This document shows, piece by piece, positions 1 to 8,305 of a stretch of 35,594 bases of DNA. Both the position numbers and the translations under genes were made by a program. Origin of the DNA: CAYFHQ01 sp964342805 (lineage in GTDB: Bacteria; Bacillota; Clostridia; Peptostreptococcales; Acidaminobacteraceae); NCBI GenBank assembly GCA_964342805.1, contig CAYFHQ010000029.1, positions 1 through 35,594 on the forward strand. Reading direction: 5' to 3'. The notes beneath the pieces were generated by a model. It was not told the origin of the DNA. It searched no databases and saw only the letters and a program-made list of their open reading frames with translations. Within the stretch, counting starts at the first letter, position 1, and every line of letters begins with the position of its first letter.

Positions 1-415
1 CTCCGGAATGGACCATGTTGACTAGGATTTCAGGGAAGACCCTGGGAAACCTGGCCATGGACTTGGAAAGGGTGATCCCCTTCTGAACGTCCTCAAACAT
101 GGCGTCTGCAACTTCACATATTCGCTCGTTCTCCGACTGTTTTCTCAGGATGTCCAAACATTCAATGATGGAGATCCCTGAGGAAATAATGGTGGAGAAC
201 TGGCCACAGAAGAGGGCTAAGTCTTTTTGATTTACTTTTTTCGTTTTCCGTCGTAGGTTGATCTCACGTCCAGAAACATCGGCCTTGTTGATTTTAATGG
301 GGTAGACATTCTGCCTTCGAAGGGACACCGCTACTTCATTGGAGTTCTCTGCCTCCATGGTCCCCTTGACCGTTTTTCCAGCTGTGGTTCGCCCGACGTA
401 TGAAAATACTGCCAT
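1..415 (-). CDS. pilC: PilC-type inner membrane platform protein, N-terminal part (cut by window edge)
   Basis: The reading frame runs off the left edge, so only the first 138 residues are visible. It begins MAVFSYVGRTTAGKTVKG, the usual opening of PilC/GspF proteins, and continues with FCGQFSTIISSGISIIECL, the conserved first GspF repeat (about residues 70-90). Family members are inner membrane proteins of roughly 400 residues that form the platform on which the pilus motors act. An AAGGAG ribosome binding site lies 7 bases before the ATG. The gene follows pilT after about 100 bases on the same strand, giving the common order pilB-pilT-pilC. The membrane segments lie beyond the visible part. 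Identity is well supported by sequence and context. Confidence 0.9.
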   Translation of the reverse strand, partial: MAVFSYVGRTTAGKTVKGTMEAENSNEVAVSLRRQNVYPIKINKADVSGREINLRRKTKKVNQKDLALFCGQFSTIISSGISIIECLDILRKQSENERICEVADAMFEDVQKGITLSKSMARFPRVFPEILVNMVHSG

Positions 416-513
416 TCCGTCGCTCCTTCAGCTTGATGTGTCGCTTGTCTTTGTCTCATAATGACTGAGCTTGTTCTTTTAGTGCATTATGGGCTTTTTA
501 GGCCCTGCTTCGT

Positions 514-1569
514 TTATAGGAGTCGTGCCAACATCTCACGATCTACTGCATATTGAATAGCGTCTTGGTAAGTGATTTGACCACTTCGGTAAAGGTCTGT
601 CAGGTAGTGGTCCATGGTGATCATGCCACTCTTCCGTCCCGTCTGTAGGGAGGACAGAATCTGATGGGTCTTACCCTCACGAATATGGTTTCGAATGGCG
701 TTATTGGCAATCATAACTTCCATGGCTGCCACCCGCCCCTTGGTGTCAGCCCGCTTGATCAGCTGCTGGGAGATAACCCCCTGCAATACGCCTGACAGCT
801 GGACCTTGATTTGCTGCTGCTGGTCCGGAGGGAAAACATCGATAATCCGGTCAATGGTCTGGACTGCACCAATGGTGTGGAGGGTAGACAAAACCAAGTG
901 GCCTGTTTCCGCAGCCGTCACGGCAATGGAAATGGTCTCTAGGTCCCGCATCTCCCCTATGAGGATTACGTCCGGATCCTGACGGAGGGCCGCTCGAAGG
1001 GCCGCTGCGTAGGAATAGGAGTCGTGTCCGATTTCCCGCTGGTTGATCATGGACCGGTTGTGGCGGTGGAGGTACTCAATGGGGTCCTCCAGGGTCATAA
1101 TATGGGCATTTCTCTGGGTGTTCATGTGGTTTATCATGGCCGCCAGAGTAGTCGACTTACCTGAGCCTGTTGGGCCAGTTACCAGAACCAATCCCCGCTT
1201 TTTCATGGACAGTTCCTTCAAGATTGGAGGAAGTCCAAGGTCGTCCAGGGTTGGAACCGTAAGGGGTACTGTCCGAAGGGCCATGGAAACCGTGCCCCGT
1301 TGCTTAAAGACATTGATCCGGTAGCGGCCAAAGCCAGGTACTGCCCAGGAGAAGTCCACTTCCCCTTTTTCGTCAAAGATGTTCTTGGCGTAGGCGTCCA
1401 TTAGGTACTGGGCCAAGTCTACGGTGTCGTCTGGCATGAGTCGGTCAAACTCTTCCATACGAATGAGGTGGCCGTCCAGTCGAAAGACCGGTGGGATCCC
1501 TACAGTTAGGTGTATATCGGAAGCCCCTTTTTCATGGGCTGCTTTCAGAATATCTTGGATATCTGCCAT
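514..1569 (-). CDS. pilT: Type IV pilus retraction ATPase PilT
   Basis: A 351-residue cytoplasmic hexameric ATPase expected to power pilus retraction. Walker A is GPTGSGKST at residues 132-140. The Walker B region reads LIGEMRDLETISIA, followed by the His box GHLVLSTLHT. The N-terminal segment GASDIHLTVGIPPVFRLDG is the PilT-type PAS-like domain. The length matches PilT (about 345-370) rather than PilB. The ATG sits directly after the pilB stop codon with no spacer, so translation is probably coupled. The pilB-pilT-pilC order argues for a pilus system rather than type II secretion. PilT-family members can also act in natural transformation, so the exact role is inferred. Confidence 0.93.
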   Translation of the reverse strand: MADIQDILKAAHEKGASDIHLTVGIPPVFRLDGHLIRMEEFDRLMPDDTVDLAQYLMDAYAKNIFDEKGEVDFSWAVPGFGRYRINVFKQRGTVSMALRTVPLTVPTLDDLGLPPILKELSMKKRGLVLVTGPTGSGKSTTLAAMINHMNTQRNAHIMTLEDPIEYLHRHNRSMINQREIGHDSYSYAAALRAALRQDPDVILIGEMRDLETISIAVTAAETGHLVLSTLHTIGAVQTIDRIIDVFPPDQQQQIKVQLSGVLQGVISQQLIKRADTKGRVAAMEVMIANNAIRNHIREGKTHQILSSLQTGRKSGMITMDHYLTDLYRSGQITYQDAIQYAVDREMLARLL

Positions 1570-3258
1570 TTATCTCTCCACTGTGTACGAAATTCTCATG
1601 AGTTCTTCCAAAGTTGTTTCCCCCTGTAATACAAGGGCTCTACAGTTTTCCTGTAGGGTCTTCATGCCGTTACGTCGCATGTAATTTCGAATGTCGTCAG
1701 GACGACTCTTTTCACTGATCATGTTTCTGGCTTCGTTGTCCAGTAACATGATTTCAAAGACTGCTGTCCGGCCTAGGTAGCCAGAGCTCTTGCAAACTGC
1801 GCAACCTGCTCCCTTGTGGAGTTCAATGTCCGCCTCTTGGGAGAAGCCTAGGACCTCCAGCTCCCCTGGTGTTGGGAAGTATGGAACCTTGCAGTGGGGG
1901 CAAATTTGCTTGACCAGGGTCTGGGCCATAATGCCTGTTATGGACGAGGCCAGTAGGTAGCGCTCCACCTTCATGTCAATCAGACGGTTGATGGTCTGGG
2001 CGGCAGAATTGGTGTGGAGGGTCGACAACACCAAGTGGCCAGTGATGGCTGCCCGGGTGGCGATCTGCGCCGTCTCCACGTCTCGAATTTCCCCGACCAT
2101 GATTACGTCCGGGTCCTGACGGAGGAAGGACTTGAGGCCAGTGGCAAAGTCGAAACCTGCCTTGTGGTTGACTTGGGCCTGCATTATGCCGTCCATCCGG
2201 TATTCCACCGGGTCTTCTATGGTGAGGATATTCTTCTTTGCGTCGTTTATTGCATTGAGCAAGGCATACATGGTTGTAGACTTACCAGAACCGGTAGGCC
2301 CAGTAACCAGGATCATGCCGTTGGTCGACTTGGCCAGGTCAAGGAACTTGCGGTGTTCCTCGTCACTGAGTCCCAGTTCATCGGACTTGCGGAGGAAGTT
2401 GGAACGGTCCAGCATACGGATTACGACTTTTTCACCGTAAATGGTTGGAACCGTAGAAACCCGCATGTCCAGGTCCCTGCCCTGGACTTCCATTTCCACT
2501 CGACCGTCTTGGGGCACCCGCCGCTCAGCTATGTTCATTTTGGCCATGATCTTAATTCGAGTGATAATGGCCCCATGGGTCTGACGGGCAGGTCGCATGA
2601 CTTCTTGCAGGTCGCCGTCCACACGGAAGCGAATTCGAAGACTCTCTTCCAGGGGTTCAATATGGATATCAGAGGCTCTGGATTGAGCCGCCTGAATGAT
2701 AATCGTGTTTACTAGACGAACAACTGGCGCCTTGTTGATTTCCCGCAGGAGGTTCTGGTCGATTTCTTCAGACTCCAGTTCAAACTCCTTGGAGAACTCC
2801 TCCATGGCAATTTCAGCTGTTTTCTTGGAGTAGTACTGGTCAATGGCGTCTTTAATGCCCGCCTCTGTGCCAATCCAGGGTTCAATCTGAAAGCCCGTAA
2901 CGATCTCCAGGTCATTAATGACAATGATATTGAGGGGGTCAGCCATGGCCACAGAAAGCTTCATGCCATTCTTTCGAATGGGAATCAGGGTGTGCTTTCG
3001 GGCAAAATCCTCAGCGATCAGCTGGGGAATTTCAGGGTCAATATAGAATTTACCCAGGTCCACATGGGGAATGCCCAACTGGAACTCAAGGACTTCTACG
3101 ATATCCGCTTGGGTTACCATGTCCAAGTCTTGCAGGACCTCACCCAGCTTTTTCTTCTTTTCCTTTTGCACTTCCAGTGCGAATTTCAGCTGTTCTTCGG
3201 TGATTTTACCTACCTGCACCAGGAGGTCACCCAACCGGTATGTTTGCCGCTGTCTCAC
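1570..3258 (-). CDS. pilB: Type IV pilus assembly ATPase PilB (GspE family)
   Basis: A 562-residue ATPase predicted to drive pilin polymerisation. Residues 1-145 form the GspE N-terminal domain (GDLLVQVGKITEEQL). The catalytic domain carries ASDIHIEP near 196, Walker A GPTGSGKST at 320-328, the Asp box VGEIRDVETAQIA and the His box GHLVLSTLHT. A tetracysteine zinc site, CPHC followed by CAVC, lies near 457-490 as in PilB/GspE. The start codon is GTG, preceded by GAGGTGGCGGC, which serves as the ribosome binding site. No other start fits the family's beginning as well. It heads the pilB-pilT-pilC group, and aroE lies upstream on the same strand across about 160 bases of structured spacer. Confidence 0.94.
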   Translation of the reverse strand: MRQRQTYRLGDLLVQVGKITEEQLKFALEVQKEKKKKLGEVLQDLDMVTQADIVEVLEFQLGIPHVDLGKFYIDPEIPQLIAEDFARKHTLIPIRKNGMKLSVAMADPLNIIVINDLEIVTGFQIEPWIGTEAGIKDAIDQYYSKKTAEIAMEEFSKEFELESEEIDQNLLREINKAPVVRLVNTIIIQAAQSRASDIHIEPLEESLRIRFRVDGDLQEVMRPARQTHGAIITRIKIMAKMNIAERRVPQDGRVEMEVQGRDLDMRVSTVPTIYGEKVVIRMLDRSNFLRKSDELGLSDEEHRKFLDLAKSTNGMILVTGPTGSGKSTTMYALLNAINDAKKNILTIEDPVEYRMDGIMQAQVNHKAGFDFATGLKSFLRQDPDVIMVGEIRDVETAQIATRAAITGHLVLSTLHTNSAAQTINRLIDMKVERYLLASSITGIMAQTLVKQICPHCKVPYFPTPGELEVLGFSQEADIELHKGAGCAVCKSSGYLGRTAVFEIMLLDNEARNMISEKSRPDDIRNYMRRNGMKTLQENCRALVLQGETTLEELMRISYTVER

Positions 3259-3419
3259 GCCGCCACCTCGTTCGTCTCTATTACGTTTAGGGAATATAAG
3301 TCAATCAAATAAAAAAGGCCTCGGATTCTCCAGGGAAAATCTTCAGCCGGTTACGCCACTTCATCCACACAGCATAAGGCGTCCATCTATAGCTGTGCTT
3401 CTTTTGAGTCCAGTTTGTG
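3259..3419 (-). promoter_or_regulatory. Structured spacer between aroE and pilB: terminator-like hairpin, possible pilB leader
   Basis: On the minus strand the spacer contains a CACAGC/GCTGTG stem. Further on, a GATTTTC-CCTG-GAGAATC hairpin is enclosed by GGCT/GGCC and followed directly by six T residues. This looks like an intrinsic terminator about 60 bases before the pilB start. It could end the aroE transcript or form the expression platform of a pilB leader. I looked for c-di-GMP-I and c-di-GMP-II aptamer signatures, which precede pilus genes in some clostridia, and could not match either convincingly. No clear promoter was found between the T-run and pilB. Confidence 0.4.
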
Positions 3420-4271
3420 TCACATATGTTCAGTCATAAATTCTTGCCGTACTTTTTGAGAAGATGCGCCCACGCCCGTCCATATCTCGTAAGCCTTAAT
3501 AGCTTGGAAGATGAGCATGTCCAGACCATTAACAGTCTTGAGGCCTCTTTCTCTACCTGTCCTTAAAAACAGGGTCTCTGATGGATTGTATATAATGTCT
3601 GCTAAAACGCAGTCTGCTTTCACTTGATTTGGTTCTACCGGCATTCTGTTTTCATGGGGATGCATACCTAGGGGTGTGCAGTTTATGACAAGGTCATAGT
3701 CTCTGGCCTTTTCAGCCCATACTCTATAATTCAAGGGCTGGCGGTCAATGCCCTGCCATTCACCTGACCATTTGTTCAAACATGACGCCGCGGTTTCCGT
3801 TTTTCTGGAGTACAAGTCCAGGGACTGGACCCCTTCCACACCGCAAGCAACGATCACAGCCTTAGCTGCGCCTCCTGTACCCAGGACAGCGACTCGCTTG
3901 TCCTTGAGGCTCACACCCGCTTGGTCTAACATTTGAGTAAAACCATAAACATCGGTGTTGGTTCCAATAGCCCTTCCCTGTTTGAAGGATATGGTGTTAA
4001 CAGCGCCTACCCATTTGGCCAGGTCATCGACCTCGTCCAAAAGTCCTAGAACAGCTTCCTTGTGGGGTATGGTCACGTTGACTCCGGCGTATCCCAGTGC
4101 CTGCAAGCCTTTGATGGCTGTTTCCAGGTCATTGGGGTCCACGTCGTGGGCTACATATATGCAATTTTGTTGGTTGCGATCAGAAATCCCGTTATGTATT
4201 CTGGGAGAAAAGCTGTGCCCTACGGGACGGCCGATCAGACCGATTTTTTTTGTCATTCCATTTACTTGCAT
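3420..4271 (-). CDS. aroE: Shikimate dehydrogenase (NADP+)
   Basis: A 283-residue cytoplasmic enzyme of the shikimate pathway that reduces 3-dehydroshikimate to shikimate. Visible family marks are the shikimate-binding GHSFSPRIHN near residue 18, the catalytic lysine in NVTIPHKEA near 70, the nucleotide-binding GTGGAAKA near 131 and the C-terminal NGLDMLIFQA. Length is normal for AroE. The first ATG is used because GGTG lies a few bases before it, while the in-frame ATG five codons later has no ribosome binding site. A promoter lies at 4293-4322. The gene stands apart from other aromatic amino acid genes, which is common in Firmicutes. Confidence 0.93.
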   Translation of the reverse strand: MQVNGMTKKIGLIGRPVGHSFSPRIHNGISDRNQQNCIYVAHDVDPNDLETAIKGLQALGYAGVNVTIPHKEAVLGLLDEVDDLAKWVGAVNTISFKQGRAIGTNTDVYGFTQMLDQAGVSLKDKRVAVLGTGGAAKAVIVACGVEGVQSLDLYSRKTETAASCLNKWSGEWQGIDRQPLNYRVWAEKARDYDLVINCTPLGMHPHENRMPVEPNQVKADCVLADIIYNPSETLFLRTGRERGLKTVNGLDMLIFQAIKAYEIWTGVGASSQKVRQEFMTEHM

Positions 4272-4292
4272 TCTGTCACCAACTTTAGTGCT

Positions 4293-4322
4293 ATTTTACC
4301 ATATTAATCCCATTGCTGTCAC
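4293..4322 (-). promoter_or_regulatory. Promoter of aroE
   Basis: On the minus strand, GTGACA (-35) and TAAAAT (-10) are separated by 18 bases, a sigma-A type layout. The -10 lies about 20 bases upstream of the aroE ATG, implying a short leader. Confidence 0.5.
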
Positions 4323-4401
4323 TGGTTTCACGTAGAATATCGACAGAATTCACCAAACCTTTACCAAATCAGTTGACTTTCTTCCAATATTATCGTCTTC
4401 T

Positions 4402-4430
4402 TTGTCAAGCAAACGTTTTTTTGCTATGCT
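4402..4430 (+). promoter_or_regulatory. Promoter of the lysozyme-like membrane protein gene
   Basis: TTGTCA (-35) and TATGCT (-10) are separated by exactly 17 bases, about 27 bases upstream of the ATG at 4457. The layout fits a vegetative sigma-A promoter. Confidence 0.55.
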
Positions 4431-4456
4431 ATATCAAAGAGCTTCGGAGGGGTATC

Positions 4457-5641
4457 ATGTCAGATTTACGGGGAATGTTAAACCAGCGCACAGTCTTGAC
4501 AATGGAGTTGGTTCGACAGTATAGAAATGACATTTTGCACAATTATCCTACTAAAACGACCAAAGAACGTGCAAAAATGCTTGCTGACAAACTCCATAAC
4601 ATGCTGGATGGTCAATTGGAGGGTCTGTCCAATGACCTGAGAACTGAGGTCCGGGTCCACCTATTTAAGAACAGTATCCGGTCCCAGGTCATGCGGATTA
4701 CCCAGGAGGATATCCTGGAGACCATTTCTTCCAGTGATATGCCCGACGAGGTATTTGAACTGGAGGTCTGTGCCTGGTTGCAAACCACTTGTCAGGTGGA
4801 AGACGCCCATATCCATGCGCGTAACTTTGTGCAAAGTAAGCGGCCAGATTATACACCTGACCCCTATTCCAAGCAGTTCATGCCTAAGCGCACTTTATCC
4901 TTTGACGCTGTGGCTGCAATCCTAAGGGGACACCTGGACAAGACCAGGGAGTCCTTGTCAGCCCTGTACCAGCAGACCAAACGAGAACTCAAGGAAAGCA
5001 AGTTGACTGGACTGGTGGTCCTCAGCTTGATCGCCCTTACCATAGGTGGTGGCTACATCGACGCGGAAACGGTTGAAACCATTGCCATCCCTGCCCCACC
5101 TTCCATATCATTTGAACAAGGTAGCCAGTACATTGTGCAAATCGAAGAACGCAACCGGGTCTTCGTGGACATACTAAAATACACCAAGCGTAAGGAAAAA
5201 GACGGTATCCCCCCCTACTTAAACTTCGACACCTTTGACGAAGCAGGGGTCAAGGCCTACCTGGACAGACGAAACTCCATGTTTGCCGACGGCAACCACC
5301 TGGAGGAAGTGGTGGAAGTGGCTAAACTCTATGACGTCCACCCCCTACTCTTGCTGGCCATAATTGGCCAGGAACAGGGCTTCGTTCCCAGGGACCACAA
5401 GTTTGCCGACAAGATTATTAACAATCCATTTAACGTGAACATTAGCTGGGAAAAGTTTAACACCAACCTCTATGAGTCTGCTGAGATCGCAGCAGGGACC
5501 GTGGTGGTGGTTCTGAGAAAACGACCTGCTGGAGAGAATCCCTTCCAGTGGCTCAATACCCGCTATGCAGAGGACCCCAACTGGTGGAAGGGGGTCCAGG
5601 AACTCTTCTACACCCTACTGACCCACGGTACACCCCAGTAG
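4457..5641 (+). CDS. Membrane-anchored lysozyme-like (glucosaminidase/lytic transglycosylase-like) protein
   Basis: The protein has 394 residues. The ATG at 4457 is chosen because GGAGGGG lies just before it; the longer frame back to 4313 overlaps the promoter. Residues 1-180 are charged, helical and without a signal peptide. A single transmembrane segment spans about 184-201 (LTGLVVLSLIALTIGGGYI). Residues 265-394 resemble the lysozyme-like fold: LLLLAIIGQEQGF places a candidate catalytic Glu at 306, as in SLT and glucosaminidase domains, followed by NNPFNVN, which recalls the NPFN/NPFG stretch of glucosaminidases. The expected topology is an N-terminus in the cytoplasm and a wall-facing C-terminus. 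I do not recognise the cytoplasmic half. Wall cleavage activity is inferred. Confidence 0.65.
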   Translation: MSDLRGMLNQRTVLTMELVRQYRNDILHNYPTKTTKERAKMLADKLHNMLDGQLEGLSNDLRTEVRVHLFKNSIRSQVMRITQEDILETISSSDMPDEVFELEVCAWLQTTCQVEDAHIHARNFVQSKRPDYTPDPYSKQFMPKRTLSFDAVAAILRGHLDKTRESLSALYQQTKRELKESKLTGLVVLSLIALTIGGGYIDAETVETIAIPAPPSISFEQGSQYIVQIEERNRVFVDILKYTKRKEKDGIPPYLNFDTFDEAGVKAYLDRRNSMFADGNHLEEVVEVAKLYDVHPLLLLAIIGQEQGFVPRDHKFADKIINNPFNVNISWEKFNTNLYESAEIAAGTVVVVLRKRPAGENPFQWLNTRYAEDPNWWKGVQELFYTLLTHGTPQ

Positions 5642-5722
5642 GTGAAAGCACGACCAAGTCAGCTCAAGGCATAACAGCACTCATACTATTTTATTTCGAA
5701 AAACCGCATCTTATTCAATCAA

Positions 5723-5760
5723 AAAGACTACCTAAGCATGGGCAAAGGTAGTCTTTATTT
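5723..5760. terminator. Bidirectional intrinsic terminator between convergent genes
   Basis: An 11-bp perfect stem, AAAGACTACCT/AGGTAGTCTTT, has a 12-base loop and is flanked by A-rich and T-rich tracts on both sides. It can end both the plus-strand lysozyme-like gene and the minus-strand run finishing with udk. Confidence 0.85.
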
Positions 5761-5770
5761 ATTGTCTGAT

Positions 5771-6400
5771 TTAAACGTTCCGTTCCATGATAATGGACCG
5801 AACCTTGGCCACCATAATGTCAATGGCCACCTTGTTGTAGCCGCCCTCTGGAATAATGAGGTCAGCGTACTTCTTGTAAGGCTCGATGAACTGCTCATGG
5901 GCAGGTTTTACAGTGGACAAGTACTGTCCGATAACCGATTCAAGGGTTCTTCCCCGCTCTCGAATGTCACGGGTAATTCGGCGGATAATACGAAGGTCAG
6001 CGTCGGTGTCCACAAAGATTTTAATGTCCATGCGGTCACGGAGGCGCTTGTCCTCGAAAATCATAATCCCTTCCAGGATAATGATGTCTCTCGGCACCAC
6101 TTCGATGGTTTCTTCCGCTCTTGTGTGCTGGGCAAAGTCGTACTTTGGCTTTTGAATGATTTGGCCAGACACCAGTTGATCAAGGTGCTCAATCAAAAGG
6201 TCCGTGTCAAAGGCCAGTGGATGATCATAGTTGGTTTTCACTCGATCTGCCATCTTTAGATGGGTCTGATCACGATAGTAGCTGTCTTGCTCCAGCATCG
6301 TGATGTTTTTTTCTGGCAGTGCTTCGTATACTGCCCGCGCCACAGTACTCTTTCCAGAGCCCGTTCCCCCGCAAATTCCTATTAGAATCGGTTTACTCAA
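5771..6400 (-). CDS. udk: Uridine/cytidine kinase
   Basis: A cytoplasmic salvage kinase that phosphorylates uridine and cytidine to UMP and CMP. Walker A is GGTGSGKST near the N-terminus. Other family marks are LEQDSYYRD, NYDHPLAFD, ILEGIMIFED and RDIRERGRT. I place the start at a TTG (6400), giving MSKPILIGICGG, the usual Udk opening of about 209 residues, with AAAGGA 8 bases upstream. The in-frame ATG nine bases earlier sits on that same AAAGG motif and has no proper spacing. The gene overlaps the end of the U32 peptidase gene by 8 bases, so the two are likely translated together. Udk after a U32 peptidase is the normal Firmicutes order. Confidence 0.93.
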   Translation of the reverse strand: MSKPILIGICGGTGSGKSTVARAVYEALPEKNITMLEQDSYYRDQTHLKMADRVKTNYDHPLAFDTDLLIEHLDQLVSGQIIQKPKYDFAQHTRAEETIEVVPRDIIILEGIMIFEDKRLRDRMDIKIFVDTDADLRIIRRITRDIRERGRTLESVIGQYLSTVKPAHEQFIEPYKKYADLIIPEGGYNKVAIDIMVAKVRSIIMERNV

Positions 6401-7628
6401 CAGGATCATCCTTTCTCTTACGAAGTATGTGATATGGCTGCACTGGTTGCGCCATCTTCATCTTAATAATTTGTTGTGCATGAGGTGCTTTGTCGATCGG
6501 ACGATCTTTGTTGTCCAGCATTTGCTCTACCACTTGGTCAAATTGGAAGAAGCCTGGACCCATGATTTCAATTTCATCCCCTTGAACGATCTTGTTTCGC
6601 TGTTCAATGGTTGCCATGCCTGTTTCTTCGTCATACTCAAGGACAATGCCAATGAAGTCATAGTCTCTTGTGTAGGCAGACGTGCCGTATAATTGGCCGT
6701 CTTCGTCAGGCTTGCCAAAGGCAAAGCCCTTGGTGAACTTTCGGTGGCTGGCTTTTTTGATTTCGTCCACCATGGTTGGGTCAAATGTGTAGTTTTCAGG
6801 GTCTGCCATGTAGTCGTCAATGACTTTACGGTACACACGTACCACATTTGCCACGTAATAGAGGGACTTCATGCGACCTTCAATTTTCAAACTGGAAATG
6901 CCTGCTTCAATCATCTCAGGCACATGCTCAATGAGGCAGAGGTCCTTGGAATTAAAGAAGTAGGTGCCTGTCTCGTCTTCCACTACTGGAATGTATTCCC
7001 CAGGTCGCTTTTCTTCAACCAGGTTATATTTCCACCGGCAAGGGTGTTTGCACTCGCCCTTGTTGGCGTCCTTGTTGACCATGTAGTTGGACAGGAGACA
7101 TCTTCCTGAATAGGAAATGCACATGGCACCGTGAACGAAACTTTCCAGTTCCACTTCCGGTACCTTTTCAACAATTTCCTTGGTTTCGTCGATGGTCAGT
7201 TCTCTGGCTAGGATAACCCGGGAGATCCCTTGTGAGGCCCAGAACTTGGCCGACATCCAGTTGGTGTTGTTGGCCTGGGTGGACAGGTGAACTTCCATTT
7301 CAGGTGCGTACATTTTTACAAAGGCCAGGGTACCAGGATCAGCCAGGATCAAAGCGTCAAAGCCCAGGTCCTTAATGTCCTTAATGTAGCCTTCCAGTAG
7401 TTCTAGGTCCTCGTTGTGGGGAATGATGTTGAGGGTCAGATAAACCTTTGCGCCTCTTTCGTGGGCAAAGTCGATCCCCTCTTTCATTTGTTCCAGGCTA
7501 AAGTTACGGGCAGATGCACGCAAGCCAAAAATCTGGCCGCCAATGTACACGGCGTCAGCACCATATTCAATCGCAAATTTCAACTTCTGCAGATCGCCAG
7601 CAGGGGCAAGCAATTCTACTTTCTTCAT
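6393..7628 (-). CDS. U32 family peptidase (YrrO/collagenase-like)
   Basis: A 411-residue member of peptidase family U32. It opens with VELLAPAGDLQKLKFAIEYGADAVYIGG. The family signature ESFVHGAMCISYSGRCLLSNY lies near residue 160. Cysteines in KGECKHPCRW and a C-terminal barrel-like domain follow. Members of this family in Firmicutes are often linked to tRNA hydroxylation (TrhP type), and the adjacent methyltransferase resembles TrmR. Together they could build 5-methoxyuridine at the tRNA wobble position; this is inferred from family and position. The start at 7628 follows TGGAGGAACAAA, and its ATGA overlaps the methyltransferase stop codon. The six extra upstream codons of the longest frame are rejected because that start lacks a binding site. 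Confidence 0.9.
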   Translation of the reverse strand: MKKVELLAPAGDLQKLKFAIEYGADAVYIGGQIFGLRASARNFSLEQMKEGIDFAHERGAKVYLTLNIIPHNEDLELLEGYIKDIKDLGFDALILADPGTLAFVKMYAPEMEVHLSTQANNTNWMSAKFWASQGISRVILARELTIDETKEIVEKVPEVELESFVHGAMCISYSGRCLLSNYMVNKDANKGECKHPCRWKYNLVEEKRPGEYIPVVEDETGTYFFNSKDLCLIEHVPEMIEAGISSLKIEGRMKSLYYVANVVRVYRKVIDDYMADPENYTFDPTMVDEIKKASHRKFTKGFAFGKPDEDGQLYGTSAYTRDYDFIGIVLEYDEETGMATIEQRNKIVQGDEIEIMGPGFFQFDQVVEQMLDNKDRPIDKAPHAQQIIKMKMAQPVQPYHILRKRKDDPVE

Positions 7629-8296
7629 TTTGTTCCTCCATTGCACTGACTCAGCGCCATTCCATCACCAATTGGCAGAATGGTTGTCGTGTACCGGTCG
7701 TGGTTGGACAAAAACGCCAAATAGTCATTCATTCTTCTCACAATGGTCCTGTCTCTTCGTCGCACCAGCTCAGGCTGGGCAATGAACCCCTTGAACAGAA
7801 CGTTATCCGACACAATAATCCCGCCGGGACGAAGCTTTGGCTCCACAAGGTCAAAGAACTTGCGGTACTGGCCCTTGGCTGCGTCAATAAATATGAAATC
7901 ATAGGTGCCGTCTAGGGTCTCTAGGACTTCCTCTGCATCCCCTTCATGCAGGTGAACCGTCACCTTCTCCATTCGTTTTAAGTTTTCACGGGCAAGTGCA
8001 GCCCGTCGAGGATTCCGCTCAATGGTGTCAATGTGACCACCCTCAACCATGTTCTCTGACAGGACAAAGGCCGAATATCCGATGGCCGCCCCCACTTCCA
8101 GGACCCGCTTGGGCCTGTGGTAGGATGTCAAAAACCGCAGGACCTGGGCCCCTTCTGGTTCAATAATGGGTACATGGTTTTCCATGGCGAAAACCTCTAG
8201 TTCTTTGAGTATGCCCTCCCGATCAGGCAGAACCTTCCGGATGAGGTTTTGTATTGGCTTGGTGCAAACCCCGGGCGCATTGGGTCTTACAGTCAT
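7625..8296 (-). CDS. SAM-dependent O-methyltransferase, family 3 (TrmR-like)
   Basis: A 223-residue class I methyltransferase. The SAM-binding motif VLEVGAAIGYSAFVLSE lies near residue 65, followed by IDTIERNPRRAALARENL and FIFIDAAKGQY, typical of the YrrM/TrmR group of the COMT-like family 3. TrmR methylates 5-hydroxyuridine in tRNA in Bacillus; that role is proposed here because the gene overlaps a U32 peptidase gene by four bases (ATGA). It starts 10 bases after the mltG stop, with only a weak TAGG-type ribosome binding site, so it probably depends on coupling to mltG. The substrate could differ. Confidence 0.85.
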   Translation of the reverse strand: MTVRPNAPGVCTKPIQNLIRKVLPDREGILKELEVFAMENHVPIIEPEGAQVLRFLTSYHRPKRVLEVGAAIGYSAFVLSENMVEGGHIDTIERNPRRAALARENLKRMEKVTVHLHEGDAEEVLETLDGTYDFIFIDAAKGQYRKFFDLVEPKLRPGGIIVSDNVLFKGFIAQPELVRRRDRTIVRRMNDYLAFLSNHDRYTTTILPIGDGMALSQCNGGTK

Positions 8297-8305
8297 ATGT
8301 GTAGC

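Noticed and set aside
2014..2715. A 233-codon plus-strand open frame opposite pilB
   Set aside because: It lies wholly inside the well-supported pilB gene, has no ribosome binding site, and its composition is what the third-codon pattern of the other strand produces.
3300..3419. c-di-GMP riboswitch before pilB
   Set aside because: Neither class I nor class II conserved cores could be aligned by eye; kept only as a question for a covariance search.
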